A DNA stretch of 64,000 nucleotides from Manduca sexta (taxonomy: Eukaryota > Arthropoda > Insecta > Lepidoptera > Sphingidae), in NCBI RefSeq assembly GCF_014839805.1, contig NC_051126.1, forward strand, positions 7,758,609-7,822,608, read 5' to 3'. A program made the position numbers and the translations under genes. Each line of letters begins with the position of its first letter. The stretch's first letter is position 1. This document shows positions 26,601 through 38,900 of this stretch, one piece after another. A model generated the notes under the pieces. That model searched no databases. It was not told where the DNA came from and saw nothing but the letters and a program-made list of their open reading frames with translations.

Positions 26601-29600
26601 GAAAGTAACAGCATACCGAATAACACAGAGAAAATCAAGCACCTACGAGTTGTTTATCAATTTAAATATCAGAATTGATATGTCACGTTAGCATCTTCGG
26701 ATACAAAAGTAAAGTTTTGTTGCTAAAAGCCAATACTAAATATGTGCCGTTTTTCTTTGAAACATAAATACATTTGTCTAAATGGACAGTTAACGAAACC
26801 CGAAACAACCGCTAGTTGCCCGTGGGCAGCGGATAGGATTGTTTCTCGCTAGTTCTGTTAATATTTTAATGACCTTAAAATATTTTAAAGCCTCGAAATT
26901 ATTTTTCTTATATGGATAAGCTATCGGTTACAAGTTATATTAAGTAAAATACATATTAGATATACGCAAAGTTAGTCCGAATCACTCAACAATTATCATG
27001 CTGATTTATATGGCTAAATGTACCAATTTTTGATCACAACAGGACGCGATATCTAGACTTCAGAAGCAGAGATAGATATTTGTTTGATCTTTTTATTTAT
27101 ATTATTCTATCCCATACATTTATATTTATAATGGTGACATTGACGTTATGGTCATCATGTTTACCTGACGTGACTATGCACTAGAGTTGCTCTTGATTAC
27201 GCTACTATTACTAAGTAAACATGAATTAACTATTTTATTTATGTAAATTCCGAAGGTGTTCATAGATGGTGTTCTAGTAAAAAATGGCTATCCAACAATA
27301 GTAAAAACACAAAAATGGCAATATTATTATTTCCGTAGATTGAATATAGACTTATATTTAAAGTCATTGCTAGTGTTAGTTAAAGGAAACGAGATGTAAA
27401 AAAGAAATCATTTTATCATTATAATTATTTTCTATGAGCACTAGGTACGATTAGTTAGACTTGATGGATATTTAATAATCGTGTTAGGTACAATTCAAAT
27501 AGACGTGTAGTTACAATTCTAAAATCAATAAACATCGACGAAAATATTGATGTGCTCGCGTTAAGTTAACGATCAATCTTCTTTAATATGGTGTGAAAAT
27601 TAAATGTTTACTTTAGTACTGTGTTTGCCTTAGTATTCCTTGAAACCAATTTCCTTCATTAAATGTAATCGTGTCTATATTTCGTAAAATATGATGTTTA
27701 TATTTGTAAAATATTATCACATTGCAGTAATTTACTTTAGATATTAATGCTCTACGTATAGAGATAGTGAAATTCCACTCTGATTATTCAAAAATGTTTT
27801 AGTGCGGTGACGTTCCTAGACCATTATATTTCGTGATTCAAACTTCACAATATGATATGATATAAGACTCAGCGGGTTCGATCCCTGCAATGAGACAAAG
27901 CATAATTTTTGTGTGATTGCTCGTCATAGATGAGGGTGCCATACGCGTGTTAAAACTATTTAATTATGTGATTAGAAGATAGGTGTACAATGTACATACT
28001 TTATGAACTTCTTGCCATCAGAAACTTTCGTGTAAGTTCTTTCATAGGTGTTTAACACTTGTTTGTGTTATTAAAACGTTGCGACGTGTGAGCATTCGCC
28101 CAAAAAATATCAATGAAAATACGCGATACAAATTATTTCCTACAATTCTCGAATATACAATAAGCCTATTTAAGTTTCTGTAGTGATTAAAGATAAATTT
28201 TATTTTTTATAGGTGAAAATGTCATACATCGAGATATATAACGAAAACATCCGTGACTCTTGCTCAATCCGAGTGCAGGACCTTTGGAACTTCGAGATGA
28301 AGGGAGTAGGGGCGCCCGTGGTGGCAGGATTGAGTGAAGTGTGCGCTAAGAGTGCGGGCCACGTGGCCGAGTTGCTGGCCCGTGGAGACAGGGCACGCAT
28401 CGCCGAACCGACGCAGGCCAATCAACATTCATCGAGAGGTCATGCGTTACTGAGGTAGTACTTAGCTTCCAATATAGTTATATGTATATATTATACTTAC
28501 TTATACTTAGTATATGTAAGTTTAGGAACATACTACTTACATAGCAAATATTATAATAAGAACTTACTATATAAACCTTAATTTTAAAAACAACATAAAA
28601 ATATATGAGCAAATCCCACGACTCTGCGTAAAGAACAACACAGTATTTTAGTGTATGTGAGAAAAAAGGCAAAAATACATAAATATGATAGTTCAATCTA
28701 AAAGCAATTGGAAAATAGTAGTTTCACATAATAAAATTATAAAATATTTTTTTAAATTCAGTTCAAAGTTTTGCCTTTTTTTATCTGTTGTACAAATATG
28801 CAAAACGAGTGCCGCCATAACATGACATCAACCAGTAAACTACCTGAAGTGTCAATGCGCGTTCACTATTTAAAATTTATCGAAATAGAAAATTTTTTCG
28901 GACAATAAATTTGGATCTCTTCTTGCAAGTTAAAACAAATTTTCCTCATGGTTATATCAGTTGGCAATTGAATCCACAATTTTTTTCGGCGTTTTCACAC
29001 TAGTATTCTTACATTCAGGAACAACACACCAATGATAAGGACAGTAGCTTATTTGAATTGTAATAATTTGCTCTTTCTCTATGCACAGCGTTGTTACTTG
29101 ATGTTGACTGTCGAGATGACGTCAGCAAAAAATGTAAAATTTAAATGTATTTTAATGGCACTTATTGATAGAATATTTTTTTTAAAAATTTCTAGTGGTA
29201 TTTTATCACATTAATTTGAGACACTTTTCGGAAAAAGTGTGTGAAAAGTGTTAATACCCTATTCCACCTACAACTTTAAAATTAAAAATATATCTTTATA
29301 ATTTTAAAATTACTAGGTACTAGGTATACTTACTAGGTACATATTTTATAGTCATGATGTGAGATAATAGTTAAAATAAAAATAAAATAATACCAAACCA
29401 ATTATTTGGGAATTCTATTTCTATAAAGACATTTTAATTTCTATAAAGACAAAATAAAAATAAAGTCAAAATTTAAAACAAACGTTTAGTTAGTGTTTAT
29501 CTTATCAAGAGCAAATATTTTTACCTCCTTAGGTGCTGTTAATGCAAAGGATTTCTTTGTCGTAAATGTATTAGGTATTCTCTTTATTTATAGCGTTACA

Positions 29601-32600
29601 GTTAGTAAGCAAGAGGGCGGATGTACGCAGCGGGGCCGATTGTTTCTAATTGACCTGGCGGGGTCGGAGCGGGCGGGTCTTCGCGCGCGAAGGTTAGAGG
29701 GCGCTCATATCAACCGCTCGCTCCTAGCGCTTGGCAACTGCATTATGGCACTTTCAGGTGGAGCAAGGTATGAAATTATAAAAGCACTCGGATTTTTTAT
29801 TTATTTTAATAGTTGAATTTAAATTTTAAAAGATTAATCTATCATATATTTATATCTAAGTAATAAATGGTTATAACCCAGTTAATAGTCAAATGGGTCC
29901 CATAGAAATGCTAGACATACTTATTCAGTTTGTTTGTTTTTTTTTTGTCATGATCCTTTCACAATTAGCAGATTTTCTTTGAGACTCAGTTGTTCTCCTA
30001 TCGGTGAGTGATGAACAATAGGTATGTTGTGTTATGTGTTGAGATACGTGAACTACCGCGACTCAAAGCTGACGCGTCTGCTGCGCGAGGTGCTGGGCGG
30101 GCGCTGCCGCACGGCGATGGTGGCGCACGTGGCGCCCGGCGCGGCGCACCGTGACACCACGCGCTCCACGCTGCACTACGCGCAACGGGCCTCTGTCATT
30201 ACTAATAGGGTAAAGTACTTTCTTACTTATACGACCAACACTAGCTCGATTGCCAGTTGCTTCCTCTATTATACAGAAAAACTTGTTAGTATTTTACAGC
30301 AGAAAATTAAATCATCAACTTTACGTTGTGCGGATGCAAATGTTTGTTTGGATAAAGCTTTATGAAGGTAATGTCATTTCGAAATATAACGCGTGGCTTC
30401 TCGCATTTCTTAATAATTTTAGCTAATTAATACATGTTGTTTCGTCCAATAATATTAAATTGAATGTTGTATGTTTTCGCAGATTGAACGGGACGTAGTA
30501 GAGACACCCATGCAGCTGTCACAATATCGGTCGGTTATCAATGATTTGCGAGAAGAAATCGCAAGACTGAAACTGAAGATGAAAGATTCGAGGTAAACGG
30601 TATAAAAATTTGTCACATTATGCTATATCATACCATATTTTGAAGTTTATGTTACAAATTAACGAGTAGGTCACGAGAAGATCTTCGAGCAGTTGAAGAT
30701 GAAATGGACGAGAAGCAACCCGAGAACGCAGAACATCTGAAAACGCTCCGAGAAGCTATAGTGTCGACCTTCAAGCAGCAGATGAGGCTACGACGTCGCT
30801 TGATGGAGCTAGACAGCCATCTTCTAGGACTCGCACTCGATGCTGAGAGACAACACGCTGCCATCTCACACTGGGAAGCGCGCTTCAACCGCCTCTATAA
30901 ACCAATCAATTTGAGCGGGTCCAGACTTAGCACACAACAGAGTTACAGGTAAATTACAATTCCAAATTCTTTTTGAAACTGAATTTAAGATAATCCCGAT
31001 GGGAAAATGCTAAAATAGAAGAGCGACTGAAAAGATATTGGGGCATTATTGGAATAGAATCCCTATTACAGCCCTAAACAAACGTATAGAAATTCTCTGA
31101 AACCACCTTGTTACAGTTTTGTAAACTTTGGATCGAGCTTATTTTTAATTAAAGAGCGGTCTCTGATATGCTACTGCGTGTAGGCGCAGGCAGACCGAGT
31201 AAAAAAAGCCCAAAAGACATGGTATTAAGTAAGTGAAATGTATAAAGGGGCGGTACTGGCAGCACGGGTAGCTCGCTCAGCGGAGGGGAACGCGCGGAGG
31301 CAGAGGTAGCGGTAGAGCAAGCGTGGGCCGAGCTGGCGGCCGTGGAGCGCGAGCAGGAGACGGTGCGGTGCGAGTGCGAGCGTGTCGAGCGGCATCTTGC
31401 ACTAGGTAGCGCTCTGCGCGGCGCGCAGCTCGAACAGGTGCACACTACACTACCCATACCCTGGATGAGTATCAGCTTCGAGTTTGGAATTTGAGCTCAT
31501 TGTGACGATAGGCTCGGGGGAGCCCTATGACTTATTATGCCATGGAATGAAATGTATATAGCGGGAAGTGGCACTAGTTGCGTCTTTTTTCGGGAATATT
31601 TAGGCAGAGTCTGCTCGACGCCTTACTGAACAAGATGAGCAAATCATGTGAGGTATAAATGAATACTCGATAAATCCACACGTAAAATAAACATTAGCAT
31701 ACTTATGTAATATTTAATGACGGTGCAGGAGTTACCAGCTCACATAAGTAGCGGTCCGGAGCGAGAGGTGTTGGCGCTGGTTTGCCGCGTGCACGAACTG
31801 GAGGCGGACAAGTTGGCGCTGTAGGGTGTGCGAGCGGCGCGTGCGCACGAGCTGCGCCGCCGCGACCTTGCGCTACAGCGCCGCGACGCGCAGCGGCGAC
31901 TCTCCGACGAGATCATCACGCGACAGCGCAGGGCGCTCGACGGTCATTATTTCACATTGTGAATTTATTGCTCGAAACTATATACAGGAGCTCGTGGAAA
32001 AACGAAAAGATGCGAACTACGGTTTTTTTTTAATAAAGTACAATAATTGATAAAGCTTATATCAAAGGCCTGACTGCCTGCACATTTATTTTGTTCAATG
32101 TAAATATTAAATGTCATGATAATTAATAATGTATAGACTTTTGAAAATATGATATTTTCAGAATTGGGCGTTGGCATGCCGTCGGAGCTGGCGCAGTTGT
32201 ATGAACTCTACCAACAAGAGATCCACGCGTCCACATATACAGAAAACAATGACATCTACACGCCGCCCTACCGGCTACCGCCTATTTCATCCAGGTAGCA
32301 ATACCAAGATATGCAGTTATATGTTTTGTTGCTCGATGTGTTCTAGACATTGCTATAATATTTTTCACACCAATAACAGCGCAAACAATCATATCACTTT
32401 ATAAAAGTATTAGTGAAAACCATCTTTCAATGGTGTGAAGAGACCTAACTAATTGTAACTCAATAGTTTCTAATATTAAAACAAAACAATCGAACTGTGT
32501 ATACGGTGGTACTACGGAACGCTATTGTCGCCTTTCGTTCATCGTACGCCGCCTACAATCTTATTACTTAACTTTTTCAATCATTTTATCTTTTTACATT

Positions 32601-35600
32601 TTCTTATAATTTTAATTGCTTAATTTATATAAAGGGCAGATTAAGTGTGACATTACCGGTAGAGGCCATTTCATCTCTGTCTAATGGAGCAGCAAAAACC
32701 AATATCACCTTTCCCGACCGGATTCCCGGATTCGAACCTAGGACCTCATAACAGTTGTACCTCGTACGAAATATAAATACGCCACCGACGCAGTCCATAA
32801 TAATACGTTGTGTTTGTTAGTATGTCTGAACTGACATGGTCGGAAAGTTCGAGCGGTTCGGGTCGCGGGTCTAGCTCCGGCTCGGGCGGGACTTTGACGC
32901 TGGACCAACATCTACCGCGACTCGCGCCTCTACCGCGCCCGCGCACCAGGTATAGGTACGTACATATTATATATTTTATACAGTGATAGCATACTTCTGT
33001 TACGCGGCAGAAATAATGCCATGCTACCTACTCAGACGAACACACGTGGCAGAACTGCCACTTGACCTTGCATGTAAACCTCAGACCTTAATATAATAAT
33101 AAAATAATAATATCAGCCCTGTATTATATACTTGCCCACTGCTGAGCACGGGCCTCCTCTACTACTGAGAGGGATTAGGCCTTAGTCCATCACGCTAGCC
33201 TAGTGCGGGTTGGTAGACTTCACACACCCACGATATTCCTATACAGAATTTCTCAGATGTGCAGGTTTCCTCACGATGTTTTCCTTCACCGTTAAAGTGG
33301 ACGATAAATTCACAAAGAATACACACATGATTTTTAGACTAGTCTGGGGTGTGTGCCTTTGGGATTTGATCCTTCGGACATTCGTCTCTGTAGTCCGTTC
33401 CACACCCAACTAGGCTATCGTCGCATCATTTAATACTTAATTCTAAAATGTAGTAGATATTCAAGTTGGAGGGATTAACCTCCTGTTGTTTTTACATTTG
33501 GCCTTAATGAATCAATAACTTTTTTCCTATAAGTATGTAAAATGGGTGATTGTATCGCATTAGACAAATGACTTTTACAAGGCTCGTAACGCATCAATAG
33601 ACCTATCAAGGTTTTGTAGAGTAAGCGATTGTTTACAATCTTATGTGCAATCGTCTCGACAGTTTCTTTTAGTGTAAAAGATTGTTTTCACAATATAATT
33701 ATCGTAAAGTTGAAAAAATGTGAATATATTTCAGTCTTAGGTACCGTTTTACGTATACGAATGAACGACTTATTGCTTTCGATAATGAATTATTTGATAG
33801 ATTTTCTCGCGGTTCAGAATCCGGCTTTAGAGTCTAAACTTTATCCGTATCTACTAATAAAGATAAATATATTATGAACAGATTTTTTCTCCAAGTACCT
33901 TATTTGTTGTAGCCAAGCCAGTGCTACACTGAAGAGATATGCGAGCGATGACAGTTTGGTGATGGCGGCACCGCGTCGAGGCGGAGACGCCACTACTTGA
34001 ACGCAAATAGAATGCAGTTCGGATACAAAATATATTTCCACACTTGGTCCTGCATCCCCGCAGGTTAGTATTTGCGTGATTAGAATTCCGGGACGAATAG
34101 ACAGTCTTTAATAGTCATAATAGGTCTGTTTCATTCGTTTGATTTTGTACATCAAATATTAAGTAACAGAAAACACATCCGAGAAGAATTTGTAAGACCA
34201 GCATTAAAATTGATTCAAAAGTGAGACAGTAATTCCTATTTCGAATATTGCAATGGACGGAAATAGACTCAGAATTCGGTAATCTTGATATTTTTTTCTT
34301 GGCCGCATTTTTATATCCGTTGACGTCACACACTATTTACCCTTACACAGTTACCCTTTCCATATTATTTGANNNNNNNNNNNNNNNNNNNNNNNNNNNN
34401 NNNNNNNNNNNNNNNNNNNNNNNNNNNNNNNNNNNNNNNNNNNNNNNNNNNNNNNNNNNNNNNNNNNNNNNNNNNNNNNNNNNNNNNNNNNNNNNNNNNN
34501 NNNNNNNNNNNNNNNNNNNNNNNNNNNNNNNNNNNNNNNNNNNNNNNNNNNNNNNNNNNNNNNNNNNNNNNNNNNNNNNNNNNNNNNNNNNNNNNNNNNN
34601 NNNNNNNNNNNNNNNNNNNNNNNNNNNNNNNNNNNNNNNNNNNNNNNNNNNNNNNNNNNNNNNNNNNNNNNNNNNNNNNNNNNNNNNNNNNNNNNNNNNN
34701 NNNNNNNNNNNNNNNNNNNNNNNNNNNNNNNNNNNNNNNNNNNNNNNNNNNNNNNNNNNNNNNNNNNNNNNNNNNNNNNNNNNNNNNNNNNNNNNNNNNN
34801 NNNNNNNNNNNNNNNNNNNNNNNNNNNNNNNNNNNNNNNNNNNNNNNNNNNNNNNNNNNNNNNNNNNNNNNNTGGCGTGTTGACTTGCCTCTGACTTGTA
34901 ACATCTAGTTATATAGTACATACTTATGGATTATAACTATGTAAATTAATGTGTTAATAACCTCAAAATATATGAAATGTCGCAGAAGGTTTGGCAATTA
35001 ACGTTTTACAGGTACAATATTATTTGGTACTAATCATATAATACCAGTAATTTGCTTGATTAAATAATGTTAGTTGGAGGGAAATTCTTGAGGGAATACT
35101 ATAATATGTGACAGTTTATGTAGGCTTTTTGATATTGGATATTAGATAACGCGTTTACCGGTAAAATATGATATTGAATAAATGATGACGCAAATATCAT
35201 ATGTCTTGAATTAGATAATAAATTAGTTATTTCTATACCTACCCGTCATGCTCTCCTATGTGCCAATCTTCTACAAGAGATAACCTTATATGTTATAATC
35301 TATATATATAAAAATGAATTGCTGTTCGTTAGTCTCGCTAAAACTCGAGAACGGCTGAATGGATTTATCTTATCTTGGTCTTGAATTATTCGTGGAGGTC
35401 TAGGAAGGTTTAAAAGGTGAGAAAATTCGAATAATTGCCGGGAAAATCCTCAAAACAGCATTTTTCTATTTCCCATACAAACGTTTTCTAACTAATACGT
35501 AGAGTCAATTTGAGCTTTATTGCTATTGTATAAAGTTCACTGTTGTCTAAGCAATGTAGGTGTTCCTAACATCAAAGCAGTGTGCGTTGGAGCACAGAAT

Positions 35601-35896
35601 ATAATAATGTAATGTCGCGTTCTGAAACTCAACAAAAGTGATATCGCGGACCCGACTAAATTGAACAGTCACAAAATTTAATATATCATTAGTTATTTGG
35701 TTGGCTTCACGATATTATTTCTTTGTTTTACTTTAAAATGCATGTTTTCGTTATGGACAATTTTTGAGCTACTTTTTGCATATCTATACTTATAATAAAT
35801 CTGTAGAGAGGTCAATTCTGTACATGAAATATATTTCCAAAATAACTGGGGTGATCAGGGATCGATACTGATGCCAAAAATGCAATTAGTAAATAT

Positions 35897-35929
<33 letters not shown>

Positions 35930-38900
35930 ATAACCGTTATAGAAACAAAAACTACTCGACGGATTTTAACGAAACTTGGTACAATTATTTCATACCCTGA
36001 GCTGGTTATATATACTTTTCATCACGCTACAATTAATAGAGCATAGCAGTGATGGAAAATGTTGGGAAAAACGGGAGAAGTTACTCCATTTTAAGCTTCC
36101 GTAATTTCGTGTGCAACCTTAATGGTTAAAGTTCCTTCGATTTCACCAGGATCCCATCATCAGACCCTGACCGGACAATCGGACCACCTGCATACCACCA
36201 TAAATTAAAAACATCCCGACAAATTGAGCACCTTTCTCCATTTTTTGAAACCCGGAAATCCACGCGGGCGAAGCTGCGGGCGGAAGCTAGTTAATAATAT
36301 AAGTTTTAATATTGTAGGTAATGTAACATTGTATTTTCTACAGCTGCAACAGATCGGTTCTACCGACTCTACCTACCACTGTCCCACTGAAAACCAACGT
36401 TAATTGATAGTTTATTGTTGCTATTTTTCGCTACATGTGTTAAGTGAGATTTCCGGAGAATTTAATAGTCTTTTCTTAAAGACAGGCAGATCATTCATGA
36501 TTTTTGTTTTACGCTGTGTAAGGCGGTTAAGATCAGGTGACCCCTGGGCCATTTGCCAGTCTACATAATATTATCATTATTATATATAAATATTATAATT
36601 ATGTCATTCACTTTACTACTCAATCTGACTTATATAATAGCAAGCAACGGCACGAGGCGGCGCGGCGTGGGGAGTAAAACTACGGAAGCGATTTGTTTCC
36701 ACCGCAAAATATTTGTGGTGTTTTAGATTTAGGGGAGAATGAGGCGGTTGGGTCATTGTCACATGCGCATTATGATACCGACCACGGGATTGTGTTTGTT
36801 GATATGCTAAATAAATAAAAATAATATAAAATAAAAATAAAGTTACTAAAATTATACTATAAATTGTTATAAAAAGATATCAAAGTCTATAAAGTAATTC
36901 AGTAGTACTTAACTAATCGAATAAAATTTGAATAACTTTTCATTAACTACTTACTTATAGTGACTATAAAATTAAATAAGTACGTAAAATTGTAATTAGG
37001 TACCTACAATTCGAAAAAATATGGTTATAAAATATGGTTTCAGATATCAATGAAAGATTACATAACATAACCCATTGCGGCGCAACGCAAAGCGTGAATA
37101 AGCGGAGCGGGTCGTTGCATAATCTATTTCACATCCGTTTTGCCGGTTAGCCAGTCGAAATGCATAATGTACATACACTAAACATACTTACATAATAAAT
37201 AACCATAGTGAATAGTGTGCAACATATTTACCAGAATGAAGAACCGATATAATTAAGCACAATCATAGAAGTACGTATGTATTATAGGAGCATGAAAATA
37301 CAAAATTCTCAGAAGAATTCCAATCGGAAAACTCATTTTAAGTAAATTGTACCTAACCGTAAAGATAATTAGAAGAGGGGTTCACCTTGAAAGCAGTCAA
37401 ATATGTTGACGTCATAGCCACTATAGGTATCGGAGAATTCTAAATATTTACATCGATTGTAACGAGACAAGCCTTTCTTTAACCTTTAGAATTAGACATG
37501 CTATCGGGTGTGAGAATAAGTGAATTGGTGTGGTATTCAACGAACTTTCAAATAAGTATTTATAGCTAAGTGCTGGCCAGTAGAAATTTTATACGCACAA
37601 GCTCACATAGTTACCTGATTACATCTGAATATTTCCGACACATTATAATGAATTTCTTTACAGTTAGGTACCCATGTTTTCAATTTTCAGTCGAGTTAAT
37701 GATAAAATGATCCAGTCCAAAACCGATGACAAGCGCGCTACGACTTTAAAAAGTCAGTGTTTAATTATTTAGTTAAGTCTTCTTTACAGTTCTAGTATCC
37801 TTTAGACTTTTAAAATTGTTTCATATACTTAACGGTCAAAAAAATTTGTATGACACCAAAGTTATCAGTGAAATATTGCTCGTTTGCTGTATTTTTAAAA
37901 TAACAATATTATAAAACCTACTACTACATAATATTTACTATGTCTTGATGCACGCGCAATGATCTTACGTACCTATATATAACGAAAACAGATAAGGATA
38001 ACAATAATACTAAGATAAGGATGCGACCGGTATTAAGGAACGATATCAAGGTATATACTGCGACAAATCTCTTGGTAAAAATAAATATCTAAAGTTATAC
38101 TTAACTTAGTTGTCACGCAACTGTAATTTCGTATAAATTCGTGACTTCTTGAAACTTTGGAATTTGGCCTTATATGTGGCAATGTTAATCCATAGATAGT
38201 TGTGCTTTGGAGCCAATTTCCCCAGTAAATGAACCGCAGACGACTTTATTAAAATATTATCAAGTTTACTAGGAATATTAAAAAAATTGTACAACGCAAT
38301 GAGCAAAAATTGTTACGAATTCAATTGAATAACTTAGACAATACTTTGAAAGATAATGAAAGTAACAGCATACCGAATAACACAGAGAAAATCAAGCACC
38401 TACGAGTTGTTTATCAATTTAAATATCAGAATTGATATGTCACGTTAGCATCTTCGGATACAAAAGTAAAGTTTTGTTGCTAAAAGCCAATACTAAATAT
38501 GTGCCGTTTTTCTTGAAACATAAATACATTTGTCTAAATGGACAGTTAACGAAACCCGAAACAACCGCTAGTTGCCCGTGGGCAGCGGATAGGATTGTTT
38601 CTCGCTAGTTCTGTTAATATTTTAATGACCTTAAAATATTTTAAAGCCTCGAAATTATTTTTCTTATATGGATAAGCTATCGGTTACAAGTTATATTAAG
38701 TAAAATACATATTAGATATACGCAAAGTTAGTCCGAATCACTCAACAATTATCATGCTGATTTATATGGCTAAATGTACCAATTTTTGATCACAACAGGA
38801 CGCGATATCTAGACTTCAGAAGCAGAGATAGATATTTGTTTGATCTTTTTATTTATATTATTCTATCCCATACATTTATATTTATAATGGTGACATTGAC

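Larger units (their letters stand above)
20672..29283. repeat. Contig B region matching contig A
   Basis: This stretch corresponds base for base to 1-8813, apart from SNPs, small indels and two structural variants. From 23088 onward it is also repeated in contig C. The gene context (KIF19 introns 4 and 5) shows that this is the correct location. Confidence 0.85.
23088..34372. repeat. Contig B region repeated in contig C
   Basis: The last 11.3 kb of contig B matches 34873-46131, including KIF19 exons 5-14, both SINEs and the chimeric Helitron. Both copies share the structural variants that distinguish them from contig A. Contig B ends at a 500-N gap in the repeat downstream of KIF19, exactly where contig C reads through. 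This is the pattern of two overlapping contigs that were not merged. Confidence 0.88.

Noticed and set aside
30652..30888. Minus-strand open frames opposite KIF19 exons (also 31149-31457, 42902-43201, 49682-49876)
   Set aside because: They are shadows of GC-rich coding exons on the other strand, with low-complexity Ser/Arg translation.
35899..35928. CRISPR-like array
   Set aside because: The repeats are a tetranucleotide microsatellite without spacers, and the genome is an insect one.
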